A DNA stretch of 64,000 nt, taken from positions 124,001-188,000 of the forward strand of contig CAXXWA010000040.1 in assembly GCA_963662815.2 (NCBI GenBank). Direction: 5' to 3'. The number at the start of each line of letters is the position of its first letter. Positions within the stretch are counted from its first letter, which is position 1. Of the stretch, positions 17,638-25,184 are shown one piece after another. This DNA is from JAPPHA01 sp963662815. Its GTDB lineage: Bacteria > Pseudomonadota > Alphaproteobacteria > Rhodobacterales > Rhodobacteraceae. The notes under the pieces were generated by a model. The model was given only the letters and a program-made list of their open reading frames with translations. It was not told the origin of the DNA and did not search any database. A program made the translations under genes and the position numbers.

Positions 17638-19250
17638 GCGTGCCGACGCTCGTACCTGCGCTCGATCCACTTGAGAAGGCTTGCGCAAGCGAGCGTAATG
17701 ACGACGTAAAGTATGGCGGCCGTGTTGAACGGCGCAAAGGGCAGGAAACTAGAAGCCTGGAACTCGCGCATGCGCTGCGTGACGTCGCGCACCGACAGGA
17801 TCGACAGCAGCGAGGTGTCCTTGATCATCGCGATGAACTCGTTGCCGAGCGGCGGAATCACGATTCGCAACGCCTGCGGAAGTATCACGAGCCGCGCCGA
17901 CTGCCACCGGGACAGGCCGAGGCTCTTGCTGGCCTCGGTCTGACCGGCCGGAATGGCCTCCACGCCGGAGCGGAAGATTTCCGCCATGTAGGCGGAATAC
18001 CCGACAGAGATGGCGATGATTCCGCGGGTCATGTTGTTCAGGTCGATGCCGCCGCCGGATGCGTCCTTGATCGCTCCGGACAGCGGCAGGCCCACATACA
18101 GGATTATGACAAGCATCGGTATTCCCCGGATCGTGTCGACGAAGAACTCGGAACCGACTGCAAGCGGGTGCAGACCGTGCAGCGTACCGCCAATCGTCAG
18201 GACCAGAAGGAGGGCGCCAAGGACCGAGAACGCGATGGCCGGCGTCCTGGCGCCATCGGGAAGGAAGCTCGTTCTCCAGATCTCCGGGAATCGCCCGTCG
18301 TGCATTTCCACCGGCACGAACGCGCCGGAAACCGTGTCGAGCGCCGAGATCTGTTCGAGCGCTGTCCGCGCATCCGGCGCGCTCCGGATGCGGGTGGCCT
18401 CGCCGCCTCCACCGGGGTACTCGCCGAAACGAATCACGTCCGCCATGCCCTGAGGCGTTCCCTTGACGATCGCGATTCGCGCTTCCGTGGTACCGAGGAG
18501 AATGTAGTTTTCCTTCGGCTGCGACCAGAAAAATGCCGCCACGGCCAGCAACAGGATGCTTATTGTGCCGTACGCGGGCACCGTACGCGGGGTCATGCGG
18601 AAGGTCTGCAGTCCGGTCCAGATCAGTCCGAGAATCGCCGCCAGCATGTAGGCGAACACGGCTGCGCGGAATGTCACGGCAATGCCGGTCGCGAACCCCC
18701 AGTGCGAAAGGAAAAGGAGATGGAACAGCGCAAGACCCGACGCTGCCTGGAATACGAGGGCCGCATGCCGGCGAAGCAATCCCGTCCGGCGCGTGCGCGT
18801 GATCAGGAAGAACCCTGCGGCGAGGCCTCCATACGCAAGGAGTCCGGCGCGGAAACCTGAGGCCGCGCCTTGCGCCGCCTCCGCCGTGAGCCTCCAAGGT
18901 CGTTCGGTACGGTCGACGTATCCGGAGGAAATGTGGTCCAGGGCGTTGAAGAAGACGGATTGCACGAAGGACTCGGTGAGCGACGGCATAACCAGGACGA
19001 GAGGGATGCCGAGCAGATGCACGGGAAGCGCCGCCCGCGCCGCAAGGTTCAGCCAGCGCGGCGGCGTCTCGAGAATGATCGAGCGTCTCGCCGCCAGGAA
19101 CCCGAACGTGGCGAGCAGCGCAATTGCCGCGAACCCCTGAAAGAGTTCAAGCGCACCGTCCTCGACGCCCACGATCGCCTTCAGCGACCGCGTGTACTTG
19201 CTGCTTGAGGCGAACAGATAGACGATGAACGGCGCGGCTGCGAGCAGCAC
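17634..19250 (-). CDS. Amino-acid ABC transporter permease, long N-terminal extension
   Basis: This is an inner-membrane permease of the HisM/GlnP polar-amino-acid type. The C-terminal 220 residues contain the transmembrane core with EIFRSGVEAIPAGQTEASKSLG, the EAA loop that contacts the ATPase. Ahead of it lie about 300 further residues with five or more hydrophobic segments and a soluble stretch, making 538 residues against about 220-400 for ordinary family members. It is followed by the GH42 gene, and its binding protein lies 100 bases upstream. No ATP-binding subunit gene is present in the cluster, so the ATPase must be encoded elsewhere. Confidence 0.85.
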   Translation of the reverse strand: MLLAAAPFIVYLFASSSKYTRSLKAIVGVEDGALELFQGFAAIALLATFGFLAARRSIILETPPRWLNLAARAALPVHLLGIPLVLVMPSLTESFVQSVFFNALDHISSGYVDRTERPWRLTAEAAQGAASGFRAGLLAYGGLAAGFFLITRTRRTGLLRRHAALVFQAASGLALFHLLFLSHWGFATGIAVTFRAAVFAYMLAAILGLIWTGLQTFRMTPRTVPAYGTISILLLAVAAFFWSQPKENYILLGTTEARIAIVKGTPQGMADVIRFGEYPGGGGEATRIRSAPDARTALEQISALDTVSGAFVPVEMHDGRFPEIWRTSFLPDGARTPAIAFSVLGALLLVLTIGGTLHGLHPLAVGSEFFVDTIRGIPMLVIILYVGLPLSGAIKDASGGGIDLNNMTRGIIAISVGYSAYMAEIFRSGVEAIPAGQTEASKSLGLSRWQSARLVILPQALRIVIPPLGNEFIAMIKDTSLLSILSVRDVTQRMREFQASSFLPFAPFNTAAILYVVITLACASLLKWIERRYERRHA

Positions 19251-19354
19251 CAGGTTGCTTGGCCTGATCGACTTCAGGTTAATGCCTGCAACCCCGCGAG
19301 ACTCCCTCCGGCGTTCCGGAAATCCGGTGAATCTCCCCTTCGCCGGGCGCTAGT

Positions 19355-20101
19355 TCAATCGCTCCAGTACTTGCGCACGAGTTCATCCAGCGTGCCGGCT
19401 TTGCGGATGCTGGCGAGACCCTCGTTGAACGCGTCGACCATCGCGTCGCCTTCCTGGAAGACTATGCCGAGCGGGTCGGCCTGAAGGCCGGTAATCCCGA
19501 CCGTCAGCTCCCCGGCGAACTCCTGTTCGTAGGCAACCGCCGATGTGCCGTCGATGACGACGCCGTCGACATCGGCATTCTGCAGCGCCAGGATCGCGCC
19601 TGCGAAGCTGTCATAGAGGCTGACGTTCTCGCGGCCGACAAGTTCTTCCGCCAACTGGGCGTTCGTCGTTGCGGTCTGGGCCGCAAGTTTCCTGCCGCTG
19701 GACGTGAAGTCGTCCACCGACAGCCCCTCGTCCTCGACCCTGAGTAGAATTGCCTGGCTGACAACGAGGTAGGGATCCGAAAAATCCATGGTCTTGTCGC
19801 GTTCGTCGGTGATCGAAACCCCTGAAATCACGAGATCGAATTCACCCTGCTGCAGGGCGGTGAAGATCCCGTCCCACGCAGTGTTGACGAATTCGGGGAC
19901 GCAATTGATCTCGGCGCAGACCGCGTTCATCACGTCGACGTCGAAACCGACGATTTCACCTGTCGATTCATCAATGGTCTCCATGGGCGGATACGTCGCA
20001 TCAGTTCCGATCTTGAGGATCTTTCCGCCGAGGTCGGCGGCGAACGTTGCGCTCGTTGCCGCCATGAGGAACGCGATTGCGCCCGAAAACATGCTTTTCA
20101 T
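19355..20101 (-). CDS. Amino-acid ABC transporter substrate-binding protein
   Basis: This is a periplasmic family-3 solute-binding protein of 248 residues. A signal peptide spans residues 1-21 (FLMAATSATFA, cleavage before ADLGG), then KIGTDATYPPME begins the mature fold. G-x-x-x-D-x-x-x-A (FDVDVMNAV), FDLVISGVSIT and ERDKTMDFSDPY are typical family words. It precedes the permease and is presumably its partner. The ligand is a polar or charged amino acid by family, not resolved further. Confidence 0.92.
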   Translation of the reverse strand: MKSMFSGAIAFLMAATSATFAADLGGKILKIGTDATYPPMETIDESTGEIVGFDVDVMNAVCAEINCVPEFVNTAWDGIFTALQQGEFDLVISGVSITDERDKTMDFSDPYLVVSQAILLRVEDEGLSVDDFTSSGRKLAAQTATTNAQLAEELVGRENVSLYDSFAGAILALQNADVDGVVIDGTSAVAYEQEFAGELTVGITGLQADPLGIVFQEGDAMVDAFNEGLASIRKAGTLDELVRKYWSD

Positions 20102-20183
20102 TCGGTGTCTCCTTCAGGTTGGCATGATCATTCTGGATTGCCGGATTCGAATTTGCAACTCCGAGCGCCGCGGAATCCGCGCC

Positions 20184-20507
20184 TCAGATCTGCCTTTCCG
20201 GCATCTGAACGATCAGCCCGTCAAGCGTGTCCGTCACCACGAGCTGGCACGTGAGGCGGGACTTAACCGGGTCGGGTTCCCACGCAAAGTCCAGCATGTC
20301 CTCTTCCATGAATTCCTTTTCCGGAAGCCTTTCCACCCAGTCATCGGCCACATAGACATGGCAGGTTGAACATGCGCAGGCGCCGCCGCAATCCGCCTCA
20401 ATGCCAGGAATGCCGTTGTTCCGGGCGCCCTCCATGACGGTCAGCCCGTTCGCGACGTCGACTTCGTGCCTGGTTCCATTGTGCTCGATGTAGGTGATCC
20501 TGGCCAT
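20184..20507 (-). CDS. 2Fe-2S ferredoxin (adrenodoxin/FdVI type)
   Basis: This small electron carrier has 107 residues. The cluster cysteines are in CGGACACSTCHVYV and a fourth in LTCQL, the C-x5-C-x2-C...C arrangement of vertebrate-type and FdVI-type ferredoxins. The start at 20507 is preceded by GGAG at a suitable distance. It lies upstream of the binding-protein gene on the same strand with 82 bases between them, so co-transcription is possible but not required. Its redox partner is not in the window. Confidence 0.92.
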   Translation of the reverse strand: MARITYIEHNGTRHEVDVANGLTVMEGARNNGIPGIEADCGGACACSTCHVYVADDWVERLPEKEFMEEDMLDFAWEPDPVKSRLTCQLVVTDTLDGLIVQMPERQI

Positions 20508-21753
20508 TGCCGTCTCCGCAAAACCTTGCCGGGGTGTTTCGGGGGTGCTGTGTAGTATGTCGCGCCAAAGCAATCCAGACCTACTTGCGCGGCTGAAACC
20601 AATCCTGTTTCGGTCTTCCGAAACTGTTTCCGCACACCCTCGCCTGACCTGCGAACGATCGCGCCGGGAGGCCTGACGATGCCCGGACAGACCGATGCGG
20701 ACGCGCTGCCGTGTCAACGTGCAAGCGGCTGTTCCGAAACGGCTCTGCAAACGGGCCTGAAGGCAGAGGAAGCGCCTTCGGGCTGTCATGCAAACCCTCT
20801 CCGCCCTTTGCTGCCGCCCCGCAGGCACGCCGTGCGGCCAGGAGGAACTGACCGATTCCGCAACCTTCCACGCTCCGCTCTTCACGATTCCCGGATGCGA
20901 TTGCCGATCGCGCCCGCAGCGGAACTCTCGACGCGGTTCGCTCCGGTGGATGTGGAGTGCGGCACTTGAATGACTGCCTCGCCCGGCTGCCTTCCTCCTT
21001 CTCGGGACGAGTCTTGCGCGTATGACAGTCGATCCGAATCCAGACTTTGAGCGTAACTTCTTGCCCCTGGTTCCGGTTTGATGTCGGGGTGACGGCCGAC
21101 GGACACATCCGTCCGCACGAGACTGCCTTCCTGGTTGTCACGCTGCAGGGGAAGTTGATACCGTGGACGGACCAGGCTGTCGGTGGTCATCGCTGTTGAC
21201 GGGCACCGCCAACGGGCTGCTTCGGATCCAAGGCCGCGAGCGGGCCGTGCCAGATGCTTCCGGGACTCCAGCCCCCCGTGATCCGTGTGTTGAAACGCGC
21301 CTCGGGGGCGATGCGCTGATGAAACGCAAGGCGCCGACAATGCGCCCGGCCGGGATCGACCTGGGCCGGTGCGGGCTCGACGGGTTCGGCTGCGGCTGCC
21401 CGGTGGAATTGATCCACGGCTGCGCCCGCGAGTTCCTGGCTGACTTTCCGTTCCGGGTCACGGAACCGGTCTGCAGCGATCCGACGCACCTGCGCGCGAC
21501 CCGCCGGTCGAGACGGCGGCACCGCCGCGAATTCACTGATGCGGACCATGTCGCGCTCCTCGACCCGCTCAGGGGCCTGCCTGCCAGATGATGGACTCGG
21601 GACATCCTTCGGCGCTGTACCACGACATGCTGCCGGAATTGGGCCGCGTCGCCTTGCAGGTGACGACCCGGATCAGGTCCGCACCGAGGAGATCTGGCTC
21701 AACCAAAGCGTTCAAAAACCGTGTGAGAAATTACGTCCAGCGTTCGAATTTCC
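20508..21753. other. 1.25-kb stretch without recognised genes
   Basis: Several overlapping frames exist, notably one on minus at 21187-21549 (120 residues, starting MVRISEFAAVP) and one on plus at 21163-21591. Neither has a family motif and they shadow each other, so I do not call either. The region between the ferredoxin gene and the IS5 element looks like eroded accessory DNA. Confidence 0.4.
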
Positions 21754-22577
21754 TAGGCTGTGGACTCAATTAACCGGCCTGCGACCCGCCGGAGCAGGAA
21801 CCGGCTGATGGCCAGGCGCACGGTGGACAGGAAGTTGCGCGCGGTCTTGTCGCAGCGCGTTGCGACCCTCCGGAACTCCCTGGTCCTGCCGATGAATCTC
21901 TCGACCGGACTGCGCTCCCGGCATGCCTCGCGGTCAAGCTCGCGCTGCTCGTTCCGGCTGGACTTCGGCGGAATGACCGCGGTCGCTCCGGCCTCCGCGA
22001 TCATGTCGAGGATGGCGTTGCTGTCATAAGCCCTGTCGCCGATCACCGTCTCGTCCGGCCCGAGCCCCTCGAGGAGCGCCCCCGCCTGCGTGCAGTCGGC
22101 CGCCTGGCCGGGGGTCAGGAGCACGACCTTCACCAGCGCGTTGCCGTCGATGCCGATGTGGACCTTAGTGGTCCTGCCGCCGCGGCTCAACCCGATCTCG
22201 GGAGGCTCGCCGTCCCGTGGGGCGCCCGCGCCGTGCTTGTGGACGCGGATCGACGAGGAATCCACCATGCGCAGGCGAAGCTCCCCGCTGCCGCCGTCGC
22301 CGTCGTTGTCGTCGCCTTCCGCAAGTTCCTGAAGCTTCGACATTATCTTCTCCCAGAGGCCGTTCCTGCTCCACCGGTTGTACCGGTTGAAGCAGGTCGT
22401 GTACGGACCGTAGCGCTCCGGCAGGTCGCGCCACGGCGTGCCGGTGCGCAGCACGAAGAAGATGCCGTCCATCACCCGCCTGTCATGCACCCGCTTCGGG
22501 CCCTGATGCTTCTGCGGAAGCACGGAACGGAGGATTTTCCACTCCGCATCCGTCATGTCGTGTCGGTCGCCGCTCAT
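21753..22577 (-). CDS. IS5-family transposase
   Basis: This is an intact DDE transposase. From the ATG at 22577 it reads MSGDRHDMTDAEW, with the family segments RVMDGIFFVLRTGTPWRDLP and VDSSSIRVHKHG (first Asp), GDRAYDSNAI (second Asp), and ERFIGRTREFRR with the Glu in PVERFIG. The stop codon TAG uses the T and A of the left target duplication plus the first host base, so the gene ends exactly at the element boundary. In copy B the equivalent stop is TAA. Confidence 0.92.
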   Translation of the reverse strand: MSGDRHDMTDAEWKILRSVLPQKHQGPKRVHDRRVMDGIFFVLRTGTPWRDLPERYGPYTTCFNRYNRWSRNGLWEKIMSKLQELAEGDDNDGDGGSGELRLRMVDSSSIRVHKHGAGAPRDGEPPEIGLSRGGRTTKVHIGIDGNALVKVVLLTPGQAADCTQAGALLEGLGPDETVIGDRAYDSNAILDMIAEAGATAVIPPKSSRNEQRELDREACRERSPVERFIGRTREFRRVATRCDKTARNFLSTVRLAISRFLLRRVAGRLIESTA

Positions 22578-22656
22578 GCCTCGAACTCCTTGTCTGGACT
22601 GTTTCCTGCAGGAATCACGGAGGCGCGGGAATGTCAACTATTTTGGGTACAGTGCC
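21756..22656 (-). mobile_element. IS5-family insertion sequence, copy A, complete (901 bp)
   Basis: The ends are GGCTGTGGACTCAATTAA on the left and, read inward on the other strand, GGCACTGTACCCAAAATA on the right, which form imperfect terminal inverted repeats. A TA dinucleotide flanks both sides (21754-21755 and 22657-22658), the short duplication expected of this group. The single transposase gene fills the element. It interrupts an ImmA-like gene, whose coding sequence resumes immediately at the right border. A second, damaged copy lies at 33836-36598. Confidence 0.85.
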
Positions 22657-22658
22657 TA

Positions 22659-23444
22659 AATTAAGGGCGCGATCGAGCAGAGAGCGATCGATTTCATCTT
22701 TAATACGGCAAGGATGCCGCTCGACAAAGACGTCGCGCACGACGGTCCACGGGTCTTCGTCTTCACGCTGAAGGTTGGCAGCCGCACCCCGCCAGTTGAA
22801 TCCTTGCCAGGACAACCGGAAGGCCAGGTAATTCGCAAACGCGCCGTCGCTCACTCCCTGTTTCTTTGCCACTTTCCTGACCACGCGTTGCAATCGCGTA
22901 ACTATATTGCCGGCCTGTGCCACGCAATCCGCTGCGAGTTCGTTCGCCTTGCCATCAAGCATCTCGTTTCCCGCGAACTGACCGGCTGCGAATTCCTCGT
23001 CCGACTCTCGACGTTTGCAGGACGTTGCTTCAGCCTCAACCAGTTCGAACGTCCTCTCTTCGGGCCGTTGCGCTGCGTGGAATGCCTTGTGGAGCAGATC
23101 AAACGTCCAATGCGCCTCGTGCTTCGACCTCTGCTTCAGCACGATCGCGTTACGGCCCTCGCAACGCCAGCACGCACCGTGGAAAGTCCCTCTTCCCCTG
23201 AGTGGAAGCACAACCACCCCAAGATCCCACAGCGCATGAAGAACCGCGCGGAGATCATCCTTCCCCTCGCCACAGGCCAAAATTCTCTTCCGCATTTCGC
23301 CCGGGTCGGTCGGAATTGACTCAATCGGGTAGTCGGCCATCCCGCCCATGGCCACGAGGGCCAGGTGATTCGCGCAAGTTGCGAGGAGTCCTGAAGCCCC
23401 TCGTCACGTCGCTTCGGCAGCTTGAAACGTGCGGCAGCGGTCAA
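22659..23444 (-). pseudogene. ImmA/IrrE-family metallopeptidase, broken three ways
   Basis: This is an ImmA-like gene coupled to the XRE regulator: a TTG at 23444 overlaps the XRE stop (TTGA). The frame then breaks at about 23395, where the family-like GLLATCANHLALVAMGGMAD continues in another frame. The central AHWTFDLLHKAFHA corresponds to the HExxH zinc motif, but Lys replaces the catalytic Glu. The 3' end is cut by the IS5 element at 22657, which supplies a foreign tail. ImmA-type proteases cleave partner XRE repressors; this copy is almost certainly inactive. Confidence 0.75.
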
Positions 23445-24103
23445 GGGTGCGGGCAGTGCTTGAGCTCCAAAGATGTCGTCGCGCCTCCATCCGAAGACCG
23501 TTCCAGCACGACCGCCGCTTTCACGGTCAGTCTCTGGTCGTTCGACTGATCCGGCACCTCGCCATCCGCGACTGCGGCATCCGCCGAAGACAACAAGCGC
23601 CCGACGACGAAGTCCCGAGTCAGCCGTAACTGTCCAACTTTGGCGAGCAGGCCTTCGAAGCTGTTCGGTACGACGGGAAGCAGAATTTCATTTTCCATTC
23701 GAAGCTCCAGGGCGCGGGCTACCTGGCACAGTCGCTGGTAGCTTGCGGACGCATAGCGGTCCGCCTCGTATCGCTGGATCTGCTGTTCCTTGAGCTTCAG
23801 GCGTTGCGCAAGCGCTCGCTGGCTAAGGCCCCCTGCGATCCTGGCCTTGATCAGGCCGTCCGAAAGTTCTTCGAACGAGCCTACGGAAATGACCGACACG
23901 TCGGTTGACTTCAACTGCTTGTATTCCTCCAGCTCTTCCAGCAGGTCTTCCAACTGGCTCTCCATGGCCTCGCGTTCGGCCTGCAAGAGCCTTGGATGCA
24001 CGTCTGTCCGGCTGTACGAATTGGCATCGAATTCCTTAATCGCGTGGGTAAATTCGCGCGCCTTCTTTCGCGTGATCCGGTACTGTCTCTCGTTGGTGAT
24101 CAT
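23441..24103 (-). CDS. XRE-family transcriptional regulator
   Basis: This 220-residue regulator has a predicted coiled coil at about 36-66 (EREAMESQLEDLLEELEEY). A helix-turn-helix follows at about 82-135 with GLSQRALAQRLKLKEQQIQRYE, and there is a C-terminal extension of about 80 residues. The ATG at 24103 overlaps the stop of the DUF6932 gene (24100), and its own stop overlaps the ImmA TTG, so the three formed one coupled operon. It is the only intact member. It probably binds the palindrome at 24539-24556; that is inference. Confidence 0.85.
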   Translation of the reverse strand: MITNERQYRITRKKAREFTHAIKEFDANSYSRTDVHPRLLQAEREAMESQLEDLLEELEEYKQLKSTDVSVISVGSFEELSDGLIKARIAGGLSQRALAQRLKLKEQQIQRYEADRYASASYQRLCQVARALELRMENEILLPVVPNSFEGLLAKVGQLRLTRDFVVGRLLSSADAAVADGEVPDQSNDQRLTVKAAVVLERSSDGGATTSLELKHCPHP

Positions 24104-24535
24104 GGCAAACTCCCCAGATCGATCGGCACGACGCCTTTCTCGACCCCGTTGCGGTCGGTCAGGAAGAAGTCTCGAAAGAGCACTCCCGGCGCGGCTTGCG
24201 CCGACGCCGGGGAAAGGTCTCCGAGATATTTCGCTTTCATCGCCGGGCGGGGGTGCACGAGATGGAAAAACACTGGGTCCAAACGGTTCGGATCGACTCC
24301 CTCCGTTTCCCAAGTGGTGTCGCAGTCCCCCGGCAGCGCCTTTGCCGTAACGAAACTGCCGTCCGGCAGCAGTTCCCTTCACCCGCTGCCGCCAGATTGC
24401 GGCATGCAGTCAGCAAGGCCTCAAGTAACCGCTCTCGGCGGCTGTTGCCATCGAAGTGACCGACGACGTCGCACCGGCTGGCACTGTGGATGCCTGGTGG
24501 GAGTAGCCGGTCTTGGGGTTGAGGTTGGGCATCAT
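24100..24535 (-). pseudogene. DUF6932-family protein (nucleotidyltransferase-like), two frameshifts
   Basis: Three pieces in different frames rebuild one protein. They are MPNLNPKTGY from the ATG at 24535 or 24532; LPPGIHSASRCDVVGH through LLTACRNLAAAG; and ELLPDGSFVTAK through KGVVPIDLGSLP ending at 24100. The D-G-S-F-V-T-x-K...D-x-D element resembles the GS...DxD core of minimal nucleotidyltransferases, which is how I read DUF6932. The breaks are single-base changes near 24500 and 24375. The gene led the XRE-ImmA operon. The family assignment is from memory of its consensus and should be tested. Confidence 0.65.
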
Positions 24536-24538
24536 GTG

Positions 24539-24556
24539 CACAACAATATTGTTGTG
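24539..24556. promoter_or_regulatory. Perfect 18-bp palindrome, likely operator of the DUF6932-XRE-ImmA operon
   Basis: CACAACAATATTGTTGTG is a perfect palindrome lying only three bases from the DUF6932 start codon, over the expected ribosome-binding region. XRE regulators bind such symmetrical sites to repress their own operons. Binding would block initiation here. It also sits between this operon and the dnaE2 relic on the other strand. Confidence 0.65.
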
Positions 24557-24593
24557 TTCAAAACCTGTAAATTCAAGCGGATATTGCCTTTGA

Positions 24594-25076
24594 GCCATTG
24601 ACGGGCAAGCCGGATGTTCCTTATATGTTCTCATGCATGCCCGACGTCAGAACCAAGGGACCAGCTGGCCGAAACCGCCCGTTTGCCTGCACAACAACCG
24701 GCTGGGAGATCTGCCGCAGGGGACCGTGATTGCGGTTGCCGGACTGGTCCTGGTCCGCCAGCGGCCCAAGACTGCGAAGGGCGTGATCTTTCTGACGCTG
24801 GAGGACGAAACCGGAATTGCAAACATCGTGGTCTGGCGGAGGACGTTCGAGACATTCCGAAGAGCCGTCATCTGCGGGAGGTTGCTGCGCGTGACCGGCC
24901 ATATCGAGCGGGACGGCAAGGTCGTCCATCTCATTGCACGCAGGGTCGAGGACATTTCCCACATGCTTGACATGCTCCTGCAGGGAGGCATTCCGGACGG
25001 AGCAAGCGGTCGGACGCTTCCGGCAGAGGAGCCGCCGACACGCGCCGGACGCGACTCGGCGTCCCGGGCCGGATAA
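24594..25076 (+). pseudogene. dnaE2: Error-prone DNA polymerase DnaE2, C-terminal relic
   Basis: The frame from the ATG at 24633 (open from 24594) gives about 147 residues. Its core, VIAVAGLVLVRQRPKTAKGVIF followed by TLEDETGIANIVVW, is the OB-fold near the C-terminus of DnaE2/ImuC polymerases. The PHP, palm and finger domains (about 900 residues) are absent. The 5' boundary abuts the accessory DUF6932 module, so its insertion or a linked deletion removed the polymerase. No imuA or imuB is nearby. Confidence 0.8.
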
Positions 25077-25142
25077 CGGCCGGCCGCGCGTCGGAGGTCC
25101 GGGAACAGCCCCGCGCAGCGATGAGAACGGAGAGTGCGATTA

Positions 25143-25175
25143 CCGCGGGGCATCCGAAACATGGATGCCCCGCGG
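25143..25175. terminator. Strong hairpin downstream of degP
   Basis: CCGCGGGGCATCC (25143-25155) and GGATGCCCCGCGG (25163-25175) pair perfectly over 13 bases with a seven-base loop. It lies 10 bases past the degP stop and between two convergent units, as a terminator would. No T-run follows on either strand, so it may act as an mRNA 3' stabiliser or as a factor-assisted terminator. Confidence 0.55.
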
Positions 25176-25184
25176 AACAAGCGT

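Noticed and set aside
22615..23355. ImmA-like protein ending in residues LGTVPKIVDIPAPP as a genuine C-terminus
   Set aside because: Those residues are encoded by the right end of the IS5 element.
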